Below the pieces are notes generated by a model that did no database searches, was not told the DNA's origin, and saw nothing but the letters and a program-made list of their open reading frames with translations. Shown piece by piece: positions 17,282 to 24,668 of a stretch of DNA of 48,357 bases. This stretch comes from Aeromonas lusitana (GTDB taxonomy: Bacteria; Pseudomonadota; Gammaproteobacteria; Enterobacterales; Aeromonadaceae). Position 1 is the first letter of the stretch. Each line of letters begins with the position of its first letter. The stretch is from positions 17,510-65,866 of the forward strand of contig NZ_PGCP01000008.1 of NCBI RefSeq assembly GCF_002812985.1. Reading direction: 5' to 3'. A program made the position numbers and the translations under genes.

Positions 17282-18163
17282 TTAGACGGCCTTGTACTCC
17301 AGCTCGACCCGTCCCAGCGCCTTGAGGGTGGACTGGGCTGAATCTTTTTGGCTGATCTGGCCGGATTTGTTCTCCAGCAGCACGGCGCGGCGCACCGAAC
17401 TTAGCTCTTCGCCGTTGAGCACGGCGTGGGCGCAGGCCATCTGCATCGGCGGCAGGCTGGGGTTGAAGGCGGCGTTCTCCGCGTAGCGACCGCAGAAGAT
17501 GCGACCGTCCGCAAATTGCAGCGCCACCGCGGCATAGCCCTGGCTGTAGGGAGCATAGCTCTGGCGGGCGGCGGCGAGCGCGGCCTGCCACAGGGGATCG
17601 TCGGTTTCAAGCACCAACTCATCGTGGGCCTGGGGGCTCATCAGGGCGTCCGTGATGTCGAGATCCGCGGGGCCAAAGGAGTGGGGCAGGAAGGATTGCA
17701 GCTCGCTGAGATCGTCCGGCAGGGAGACCTTGAGCGTCTTGGCGGTGCTCAGCTCGTTCATGAATTGACGGCAGTGGCCGCAAGGGGTGTAGTTGACGGT
17801 GATCTCAGAGATCCCGGTCTCGCCACCCAGCCAGGCGTTGGAGATGGCGGATTGCTCGGCATGCACCGAGTGGAACAGTCCCTGACCGGCGAACTCCATG
17901 TTGGCGCCGAAATACCAGGTGCCGCTCAGGCCGCAGGCGATGGCGCCGACGAAGAACTTGGAGATGGGGGCGACCGAGCAGGCGGCGGCCAGTGGCAGCA
18001 GGGCCAGACGCAGGGCGCGATCCTCAAGACCGGTGGCGGCTTTCAGGGTGGCGACCTGCTCTGGGCTAAAGCGGGCGGCGAAGCCGTCGTCCAGCATGGG
18101 GCGCAGCGCCGCTTGCAGCGGGGCAGACAGGGTGTCGAATGGCTTGGCAAAACGGGGATGCAT
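17282..18163 (-). CDS. cdd: Cytidine deaminase
   Basis: A 293-residue zinc enzyme converting cytidine and deoxycytidine to uridines, of the long dimeric E. coli type (294). Seen: H101-A-E103 and YTPCGHC with C128 and C131 as zinc ligands, and the degenerate second deaminase half at the C-terminus (QMACAHAVLNGEEL). It lies downstream of lrgA-lrgB on the same strand, as yohJ-yohK-cdd do in E. coli. A 272-bp gap before it holds a CRP site and a LacI-family-like operator, so it has its own promoter. Confidence 0.96.
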   Translation of the reverse strand: MHPRFAKPFDTLSAPLQAALRPMLDDGFAARFSPEQVATLKAATGLEDRALRLALLPLAAACSVAPISKFFVGAIACGLSGTWYFGANMEFAGQGLFHSVHAEQSAISNAWLGGETGISEITVNYTPCGHCRQFMNELSTAKTLKVSLPDDLSELQSFLPHSFGPADLDITDALMSPQAHDELVLETDDPLWQAALAAARQSYAPYSQGYAAVALQFADGRIFCGRYAENAAFNPSLPPMQMACAHAVLNGEELSSVRRAVLLENKSGQISQKDSAQSTLKALGRVELEYKAV

Positions 18164-18220
18164 ACTGTGTCCTCAAAGGCCAATTGGGGGGCCATTGTAG
18201 GGAGCAAGCGCGGTGAATTG

Positions 18221-18236
18221 TGTGAGCGCGCTCACG
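18221..18236 (-). promoter_or_regulatory. CRP site upstream of cdd
   Basis: TGTGAGCGCGCTCACG matches TGTGA-N6-TCACA except for the last base. It lies 58-73 bp upstream of the cdd start, consistent with cAMP-CRP activation known for cdd in E. coli. Confidence 0.75.
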
Positions 18237-18265
18237 CCTTGGTGGGCAAAGGACGATGGATGTTA

Positions 18266-18281
18266 AAGGAAACGTTTGTCT
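18266..18281 (-). promoter_or_regulatory. LacI-family (CytR/PurR-like) operator candidate
   Basis: AAGGAAACGTTTGTCT has the AAACGTTT core of PurR/CytR-family operators with two symmetric mismatches to the PurR consensus. It lies ~103 bp upstream of cdd, beyond the CRP site, where CytR-type control would be plausible. The regulator is not proven. Confidence 0.4.
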
Positions 18282-18435
18282 TGTGCAATCTGTGCGTCAG
18301 CTCGCAGATGGTACGGCTCACAGGGCGGTGGCATGAGGGGTGGGTACTGGGATTGGCCGGAGAAACAACAAGAGAAATCCCATCAGAGTTGAGGGAGATA
18401 AGGATGCGCGGCTATGCCACGCATCCTTTGCGATC

Positions 18436-19122
18436 TCAGGCCAGCCAGTGATAGATGGCAAACAGCAGAGGCGCGACGGCGGCGGTGAGCACGCCGCACA
18501 CCACCATGGCGAGCGACGAGAAGGCGCCCTGGGTGACCCCTTTCTCGGCGGAGGTAGCGGTGCCGATGGCGTGGGCGCAGGCCCCCATGGCGAGGCCCTG
18601 AGCCTCGGGGTCGGTGACCCGCATCAGCTTGAGCAGGGGGTAGCCGATCAGCGCCCCCAGGATCCCGACCACCACCACCACGGCGGCGGCGATGGCGGGA
18701 ATGCCGCCCAGCGACTGGCTGACGCTCATGGCGAGCGGGGTGGTGATGGACTTGGTGGCGAGCGATGCCAGCAGAGCCGGATCCGCCCCCATGGCGTGGC
18801 CGATCACTAGCGTCGTGCAGACCGAGATCAGCACGGAGGCCAGGGTGCAGACGAGGATGGGCTTGAGCCTGGCCTGGATCTGGCGCGCCTGCTGATAGAG
18901 GGGCAGCGCCAGCGCCACCACGGCGGGTTCGAGCAGGGCCGTGATGGGGAAGGTGCCGTGCTGGTACTGATCCAGCGGCAGATTGAACGCGAGCAAAATA
19001 GCGATGATGACGGCGGTCGGGATCAGCACCGGGTTGATGATGGGCCAGGGCAGGCGGCGATAGAGGGCCCGGGTGGCGAAATAGAGCGCGAGCGTCAGGG
19101 GTATGGCAAACCAGAACATCAT
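18436..19122 (-). CDS. lrgB: LrgB family membrane protein (YohK-like)
   Basis: A 228-residue protein with about six membrane segments. Seen: LATKSITTPLAMSVSQSLGG and GACAHAIGTATSAEKG, signature text of the LrgB/CidB family. These proteins act with the holin-like LrgA; roles proposed include murein hydrolase control and transport of pyruvate or glycolate-type acids. The start ATG overlaps the lrgA stop (ATGATG), so either of two adjacent ATGs could be used. It belongs to the lrgA-lrgB-cdd arrangement. Confidence 0.9.
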   Translation of the reverse strand: MMFWFAIPLTLALYFATRALYRRLPWPIINPVLIPTAVIIAILLAFNLPLDQYQHGTFPITALLEPAVVALALPLYQQARQIQARLKPILVCTLASVLISVCTTLVIGHAMGADPALLASLATKSITTPLAMSVSQSLGGIPAIAAAVVVVVGILGALIGYPLLKLMRVTDPEAQGLAMGACAHAIGTATSAEKGVTQGAFSSLAMVVCGVLTAAVAPLLFAIYHWLA

Positions 19123-19478
19123 TGTTTGTTCATCCTCTGATAGAGATGGCCGACGGTGGCGAGGATCAGCACTATGCCGAGCACCACGCACAGCATGATG
19201 AGGCCGAAGGATTGGCGCAGGGGTTCGAGCCAGGCCACCAGGCCGACCGCCACCGGCACGAACAGCACCCCCATGTGGCGCAGCAGCAGGCCAGCGCCCT
19301 GCTCGACCCAGTGCAGCTTGATGAGCTGCATCGAGAGCAGCACGAACAGCAGCAACATGCCGATGATGCTGCCGGGGAAGGCGAAGGGCAGCAGGGCCGC
19401 CAGGGCTTTGCCGGCCAGCAGGCAGGCGATGATGACCATGAAATCACGAAGGTAGAGCAAGGCGCGTTGAAGCAGCAC
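19119..19478 (-). CDS. lrgA: LrgA family holin-like protein (YohJ-like)
   Basis: A ~119-residue protein with four hydrophobic segments. Seen: family text LLPFAFPGSIIGMLLLFVLLSMQ and LLRHMGVLFVPVAVGLVAW. No suitable in-frame ATG exists near the family start; the GTG at 19476-19478 is preceded by GAGG at good spacing and gives the normal length, so a GTG start is proposed. Its stop overlaps lrgB. The gene is divergent from the alpha-galactosidase, with 130 bp between them for two promoters. Confidence 0.85.
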   Translation of the reverse strand: MLLQRALLYLRDFMVIIACLLAGKALAALLPFAFPGSIIGMLLLFVLLSMQLIKLHWVEQGAGLLLRHMGVLFVPVAVGLVAWLEPLRQSFGLIMLCVVLGIVLILATVGHLYQRMNKQ

Positions 19479-19608
19479 GGGGGCCTCATCTTGGCAACTG
19501 TGAGCGAGGTCGCAGTTTAACAGAACGCAGGGGGGGCAGGACAGGGTCAACTGACCCATAGGGGATACAATGGCGCCAGAGTCGTTCCATCCATAAGAAG
19601 GAGATCCC

Positions 19609-21324
19609 ATGTCGACCCCCCCTCTCTTGTCCCGGCTGCGCCAGCTGTGTGCCGATCCTGCCCCCCATTCCCCCTTGTTGCAGACCCCCGCCTGGGATGG
19701 TCCCCAGTGCCGGGTGCGGCTGGACAACACCAGCGCCGCCCCCCAGACGGTACACGACTGGCTGCTGTTTGACGGCGATCTCGGCATAGACCCTGGGGCG
19801 GCTATCTACGGGGAAGGGTTCCAGATGCTGGCCCAGACCATGGGAACCTGGCGCTCTCCCGAGCCGGTCGGGCGTTGCCCGGATGCGAGCGTCTATCGCA
19901 TCAGCGCAGATCTGGGCTATCACACGGTCCACAACCTGCTGCTGGTGGAGCAAAACTCGGGCTGGCTGCTGCTGGCGTTCGCGAGCTGCCAGCGCTTTGG
20001 CGGCGAGTTTCGGCTCTATCCGAGCGGCCGTCTGCAGATCCTGATGAACGGCGAGGGGCGGACCCTGGCCCCCGGCCAGCACTGGCAGAGCGAAGCCCTG
20101 CTCTGCCTGGAGGGACCGGACAGGGAGGCGCTGCTGGCGTTGCTCGCGACCCATATCGAGGCCGAGCACGGCAGCCTGGTCGACAGCGTGTCGACCCGAC
20201 CCAGCGGCTGGTGCTCCTGGTATCACTACTATGCGGCGGTGAGCGCGGCGGACATTCGCGAGAACCTGGCGGTGCGGGCCGAGCGTTTCCCGGCCCTGAA
20301 CTACGTGCAGATCGATGACGGCTATCAGGCCAAGATGGGGGACTGGCTCATCCCATCTGCCAAATTCGAGCAGGGGGTGGCGGCGCTCGCCCGCGAGATC
20401 CACGCCGCCGGTTGCGAGCCGGCGCTCTGGGTCGCCCCCTTTATCGCCGAGCCCGGCTCCCGGGTGTTTCAAGACCATCCCGACTGGTTCGTGAAGGGGG
20501 ATGACGGCCTGCCGCTCCCCTCCGAGCGGGTTACCTATGGCGGTTGGCGCTGCACCCCCTGGTACGTGCTGGACGGCACCCACCCCGAGGTGCAGGCCCA
20601 CCTAGAGCAGGTGTTTCGCACCCTGCGCCAGCAGTGGGGCATTCACTACTTCAAGCTGGATGCGAACTTCTGGGGCGCCATCCACGGTGGCCAGTTCCAC
20701 GACCCTTCCGCGACCCGGATCGAGGCCTATCGCCGCGGCATGGCAGCCGTGTTGCGCGGGGCCGGGGAGGGCGCCTTCCTGCTCGGCTGCAACGCTCCCA
20801 TCTGGCCGAGCCTGGGCTTGGTGCATGGCATGCGGGTGAGCGACGACGTGGAGCGCCATGGCCCCCGTTTTCGCCAGATAGCGCGGGAGGCCTTCTGCCG
20901 CGCCTGGCAAAACGATCGGCTCTGGGCGCTGGACCCCGACTGCGTCTGCCTGCGGGACCTGCCGAACCAGAGGGCCGGCGAGGCGGATTACCAGTTCCAC
21001 CTCGCCGCCCTGGTGGCGAGCGGCGGCATGGTGCTGGCGGGGGACAGGTTGCAGGATCTGGACGAGGTGCAGGCGGGGCAGCTTCGCAAGCTGCTGGCCC
21101 TGTGCGAGGGGCGCACCCCGGCGGCCCGCTTCGATGACATGGGCTTCACCCGTGGTCGGGTGACCCTACCCGATGGCGGCGAGCTGCTCTGCCTGTTCAA
21201 CTGGAATGACCAGGAACTCGAGGTCGAGGTGCCGGCAGGGGCCCTGGACTTCTGGGATGAGCACCCAGTGGGGCAGCGAATTGTGCTGCAATCAGGGCAA
21301 GGCAGGGTGATGCTATACCGCTAA
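19609..21324 (+). CDS. Alpha-galactosidase, glycoside hydrolase family 36 type
   Basis: A 571-residue clan GH-D enzyme releasing alpha-linked galactose, probably from melibiose or raffinose-type sugars. Seen: SGWCSWYHYY (199-208), VQIDDGYQ, and nucleophile D351 in YFKLDANFWG. Acid/base candidates are D412-D413 in GMRVSDDVERHG. There is no signal peptide, so it is cytoplasmic. AAGGAGA precedes the ATG. No sugar permease, kinase or regulator is adjacent, so the source of substrate is not clear. It is shorter than the ~700-residue GH36 members and resembles the compact subgroup. Confidence 0.88.
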   Translation: MSTPPLLSRLRQLCADPAPHSPLLQTPAWDGPQCRVRLDNTSAAPQTVHDWLLFDGDLGIDPGAAIYGEGFQMLAQTMGTWRSPEPVGRCPDASVYRISADLGYHTVHNLLLVEQNSGWLLLAFASCQRFGGEFRLYPSGRLQILMNGEGRTLAPGQHWQSEALLCLEGPDREALLALLATHIEAEHGSLVDSVSTRPSGWCSWYHYYAAVSAADIRENLAVRAERFPALNYVQIDDGYQAKMGDWLIPSAKFEQGVAALAREIHAAGCEPALWVAPFIAEPGSRVFQDHPDWFVKGDDGLPLPSERVTYGGWRCTPWYVLDGTHPEVQAHLEQVFRTLRQQWGIHYFKLDANFWGAIHGGQFHDPSATRIEAYRRGMAAVLRGAGEGAFLLGCNAPIWPSLGLVHGMRVSDDVERHGPRFRQIAREAFCRAWQNDRLWALDPDCVCLRDLPNQRAGEADYQFHLAALVASGGMVLAGDRLQDLDEVQAGQLRKLLALCEGRTPAARFDDMGFTRGRVTLPDGGELLCLFNWNDQELEVEVPAGALDFWDEHPVGQRIVLQSGQGRVMLYR

Positions 21325-21341
21325 AAGCCATTCAGGCAGAT

Positions 21342-21367
21342 AAAAAGGCTCCCTCGGGAGCCTTTTT
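21342..21367. terminator. Bidirectional terminator after the alpha-galactosidase
   Basis: AAAAAGGCTCCC-TC-GGGAGCCTTTTT, a perfect stem between convergent genes with U-runs both ways. Confidence 0.9.
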
Positions 21368-21395
21368 CAATCGTATCACCTTGATAAGCCCTTGC

Positions 21396-21902
21396 TTAGA
21401 AGTGCCACTCCATGCCGACGGCATAGTTGGACGAGCCATAACCCGGGATCTCGTTGCTGGAGACCAGCGCCTTGAGGGTCAGGCGGGCACTTAACGGGAT
21501 GCCGAGCCCCATGCCGATGGCCACTTCGTCGGTCTGATCCCCCATCATGTCGACCCGCAGGGTGCGATAGAGGGAGAGATCCTCGCTCATCTGGGCGTAG
21601 ATCTGGGACGACTTGTTGTAGAGCTGGCCGAACACCTCCATCTGGAAGCCGTTCTGGGGCGTGATGGCGAGCGGGATGCCGGCGAAGCGGTAGAGATCCG
21701 AGTGGTTGAAATAGCTGTTGGTGATCTGGGGGGTGAAGTCGGTCTGCTGGTAGAGGGTGCTGAAGTTGCTCTCTATCAACTGGTAGGTCTGCTCCGGCAG
21801 GCGCAGCAGATAGTCCGGCACCTCGAAACGCACCCCGGCCATGGCGCTGGCGGGAAGCAGGGCGCAGGCGACGAGCACGGCAACGGAGAATCCTGAACGC
21901 AT
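21396..21902 (-). CDS. Small exported protein, possible outer-membrane barrel
   Basis: About 168 residues. The N-terminus MRSGFSVAVLVACALLPASAMAG is a clear signal peptide (split here as a basic start plus a hydrophobic core). The mature part has alternating strand-like segments (LTLKALVSSNEIPGYG) and ends in a terminal Phe (GMEWHF), the usual outer-membrane barrel ending. The start at 21902 is chosen because it begins the signal peptide; an upstream Met at 21941 is possible and the Shine-Dalgarno is weak. I do not recognise the family. Confidence 0.7.
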   Translation of the reverse strand: MRSGFSVAVLVACALLPASAMAGVRFEVPDYLLRLPEQTYQLIESNFSTLYQQTDFTPQITNSYFNHSDLYRFAGIPLAITPQNGFQMEVFGQLYNKSSQIYAQMSEDLSLYRTLRVDMMGDQTDEVAIGMGLGIPLSARLTLKALVSSNEIPGYGSSNYAVGMEWHF

Positions 21903-22046
21903 CAAATCTGTGGCCCCCAAGGGTGGAAAACAAGCATCCATGCCTGTCATATAAATAACCAAACTATCAGGAGTCTTGGCTCCTTTCACCATTATGTCTT
22001 GGGCAACAGAAGCTTACAGACATTTAACTGTGAAATTGCTCACATC

Positions 22047-23474
22047 TCAGAGATCTTCAAGGTAGCGATAGAGGCTCTTGAGAATGGCAAAGTTCCGTTC
22101 GTTCCCCTGATTCTGTTCCGCCAGTGCCTCGAGGCGCTGGGCATAGTCCGGCAAGCGGCTGCTGAAGTAGTCGCTACAGTGCAGGCGCCAGCGTTTTTGC
22201 TCGGCTTCGCTTAAGGTATGCGGCCAGTTGCGGGCACGGTAGCGGAACAGCATCTCGGGCAGGCGCGGATCGCTGAAGGCAAATTCCCGCTCCCCCAGCA
22301 GATCCGCCGGGGTGGCGCGCACCAGATCCATGCTGGCCTTGTCGCCGTGGCCGAAGAAACCGGCGTAGAGCTGGGTATCGGGATCCCCATCCGACTTGTC
22401 CGTGAACTCCTGATTGAATACCTCCACCAATTTTTCCCGCACCTCGGGGTGGGCTCGCAGAAGGTTGAGGCTCTTGCGGCACTGCTCCCGATCGACACCG
22501 AGCTCGTCGGCGCGCTCCGCCGTCAGGGTGGCGGCCGGCGCCAGCACGGGGCACTTGTTGATGTGCACCAGTTTCACCGGAATACCGGCGAGATCTCCCA
22601 GCTCATCCTTCTTGGTGTAGAGCCGCTCGCGGATCTCGTCGCTGGTGAGCTCGATGAGGGGAGTGGGGTCTCGGGTGAGGTCTACCATGATGACGGCGTT
22701 CTGGTTGGTCGGGTGCCAGGCGAGCGGCGACACCCAGCTCACGCACCCCTGCCAGGGGGAGAACATGCCGGAGACATGGGTCAGAGGCTTCATGGTCACC
22801 ACGTCGATCAGCGCTTTGACCTTGTTCTTGTTGCGCAGGGCAAACAGGTAGTCAAACAGCTTGGGCTGGGCTTTTTTCACCAGCTTGGCCAGCTCGACCG
22901 TGGCCAGCACGTCCGAGAGCGCATCGTGGGCATTGGCGTGAGCGACGCCGTTGGCCACCGTCAATTTTTCGAGCCTGAAACTCGGCTTGCCTTCCTCATC
23001 GAAGGCCCAGGTTATCCCCTCCGGGCGCAGGGCGTAGCAGGCCCGCAGCATGTCGAGTATGTCCCAGCGGGAGTTGCCGTTCTGCCAGGCGTAGGCATAA
23101 GGGTCGTAGAAGTTGCGATACAGGGTGTAGCGGGTCACCTCGTCATCGAAACGGATGCTGTTGTAGCCCAGCACGCAGGTATTGGGGGTCGCAAACTGCT
23201 CGTGGATCTGGCGAATGAAGTCCGCTTCACACAATCCGTCCTTCATCGCTTTTTGCGGCGTGATGCCGGTGATGAGGCAGGCCTCGGGCTCCGGCAGATA
23301 ATCCGCCGGTGGCTTGCAATAGATGACCAGGGGCTCGCCGATGATGTTGAAATCCGCATCGGTACGAATGCCGGCGAACTGCGCCGGTCTGTCCCGCGCC
23401 GGGCTTATCCCGAAAGTCTCGTAGTCGTGGAAGTAAAATGTGGGCTCGAGGCCGGGTTGTGCTGGTCTGCTCAT
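22047..23474 (-). CDS. sbcB: Exodeoxyribonuclease I
   Basis: A 475-residue single-strand 3'-5' exonuclease, exactly the E. coli length, used in recombination and mismatch repair. Seen: DnaQ-fold Exo I motif YFHDYETFG with D17 and E19, and NAHDALSDVLATVELAK (ExoIII-type motif) near residue 187. The exonuclease C-terminal SH3-like and helical domains follow. It begins MSRPAQPG and is probably a single-gene unit; 214 bp separate it from the phosphatase upstream. Confidence 0.96.
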   Translation of the reverse strand: MSRPAQPGLEPTFYFHDYETFGISPARDRPAQFAGIRTDADFNIIGEPLVIYCKPPADYLPEPEACLITGITPQKAMKDGLCEADFIRQIHEQFATPNTCVLGYNSIRFDDEVTRYTLYRNFYDPYAYAWQNGNSRWDILDMLRACYALRPEGITWAFDEEGKPSFRLEKLTVANGVAHANAHDALSDVLATVELAKLVKKAQPKLFDYLFALRNKNKVKALIDVVTMKPLTHVSGMFSPWQGCVSWVSPLAWHPTNQNAVIMVDLTRDPTPLIELTSDEIRERLYTKKDELGDLAGIPVKLVHINKCPVLAPAATLTAERADELGVDREQCRKSLNLLRAHPEVREKLVEVFNQEFTDKSDGDPDTQLYAGFFGHGDKASMDLVRATPADLLGEREFAFSDPRLPEMLFRYRARNWPHTLSEAEQKRWRLHCSDYFSSRLPDYAQRLEALAEQNQGNERNFAILKSLYRYLEDL

Positions 23475-23688
23475 GGGTTCCGGGATAGGGCGGCTGCCAC
23501 GGCCCGCAAGGGGCTGTGGCTGGGTGGGCGGTGACGGGCACCACGATTGCCAGCATGGTAAACCATAGTGCGGGCAGAACGAAGCGCAGGCCGCCCGCCC
23601 GGTGGTTTAATGAGCGTCTGGAAAGTGCTGGATGAGCAAGGGCCCAGGGTGAGCCGATGGCGGCAATGGCTCATGGTGCTCTGCCTTC

Positions 23689-24405
23689 TCATCGGGAGGC
23701 GCCTATGGTCACCGGGATCAGGCTGTGGAGATCCAGCAGGGTGAAGTAGCCGCCCTCCTGGGGATACCAGCCGCCGGTGTCGATGTAATGGACATTGCCG
23801 AGGCGCGCCGGGGCCCCCAGCGGGGTGTGGCCCACCACCAGGGCGACCAGGCCTTCGACGCCGCTCTCGTCCAGCAGCTCGATGCGGCGCCGCGACCAGA
23901 GGCAGACATTCTTGATGGCCCTCAGCTGGCCGCCGCTCACCCCGGCATCCAGCTTGTCCAGCAGGCCCTGCCAGTTGGAGAACGGGCAGTCTGCGTGAAG
24001 CAGGCCAACGGGCCCGGCCTGGGTCTGTACCTCGATGGCCAGCGGCAGGGCCCGATAGCGCTCGGCGAACCTGGCCTGCTCGATCTCGGTCAGTTGCTGG
24101 AACCAGCTGCCGCCGTTCTGGATCCAGTTGTCCAGATCGCAGCTCTGGTAGCGGCAGACGTAGTCGTCGTGATTGCCGCAGACCGGGTGGAACCAGGGTC
24201 TTGCCAGCCATGCTAGGGCCTCGGCGCAATCGGGCCCGCGATCGGTGAGATCGCCGACGGAGAAGAGGCGATCCCGGGCGGGATCGAAGCCTACCCCGTC
24301 CAGTGCCTGCTGCAGCAGCGCAAAGTAGCCGTGGATGTCGCCGACGGCGAGATCCCGCCCCAGGAGGTTCTGGGAAAAACGTCTGACAAGCCCCGACTCC
24401 GTCAT
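23689..24405 (-). CDS. Serine/threonine protein phosphatase, PrpA/PphA-like metallophosphoesterase
   Basis: A 238-residue PPP-family enzyme with two-metal active-site motifs: GDIHG (22-26), GDLTDRGPD (from 51) and GNHDD (from 77), later HAD and VGHTPLG. It resembles the E. coli PrpA/PrpB and lambda phosphatase group, which act on phosphoproteins in envelope stress. The ATG at 24405 has an excellent AAGGAGG and replaces a Met 81 nt upstream. The gene stands alone and is divergent from mprF. The ApaH family shares the motifs but has a different length and context. Confidence 0.88.
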   Translation of the reverse strand: MTESGLVRRFSQNLLGRDLAVGDIHGYFALLQQALDGVGFDPARDRLFSVGDLTDRGPDCAEALAWLARPWFHPVCGNHDDYVCRYQSCDLDNWIQNGGSWFQQLTEIEQARFAERYRALPLAIEVQTQAGPVGLLHADCPFSNWQGLLDKLDAGVSGGQLRAIKNVCLWSRRRIELLDESGVEGLVALVVGHTPLGAPARLGNVHYIDTGGWYPQEGGYFTLLDLHSLIPVTIGASR

Positions 24406-24668
24406 CTCGTCCTCCTTGCCCGTGCCAGCTGGCACCCGATTTGCTTTTACCTGCCTGTACATAAGGTTACAGAAGATGAATGGCACTCACCAAGGACTCG
24501 GTGGTAAATCATAGGGCCGTTGGCGACTCGCCCTGAGATGTACCCCTGCATGGGTGAGGGATCGCCCATTTTCATCCTCATTTGGGCTATATATTTTCAC
24601 CCTGACGGTTTTTGCCAGTAGGCTCAATGGGGTGTTTTCACTATTTCTATTTTCGACAGGAAGATGGC

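Noticed and set aside
18266..18281. A confident PurR operator at cdd
   Set aside because: Two mismatches in the inner bases; CytR or another LacI-family protein fits the gene better, so only a family-level call is kept.
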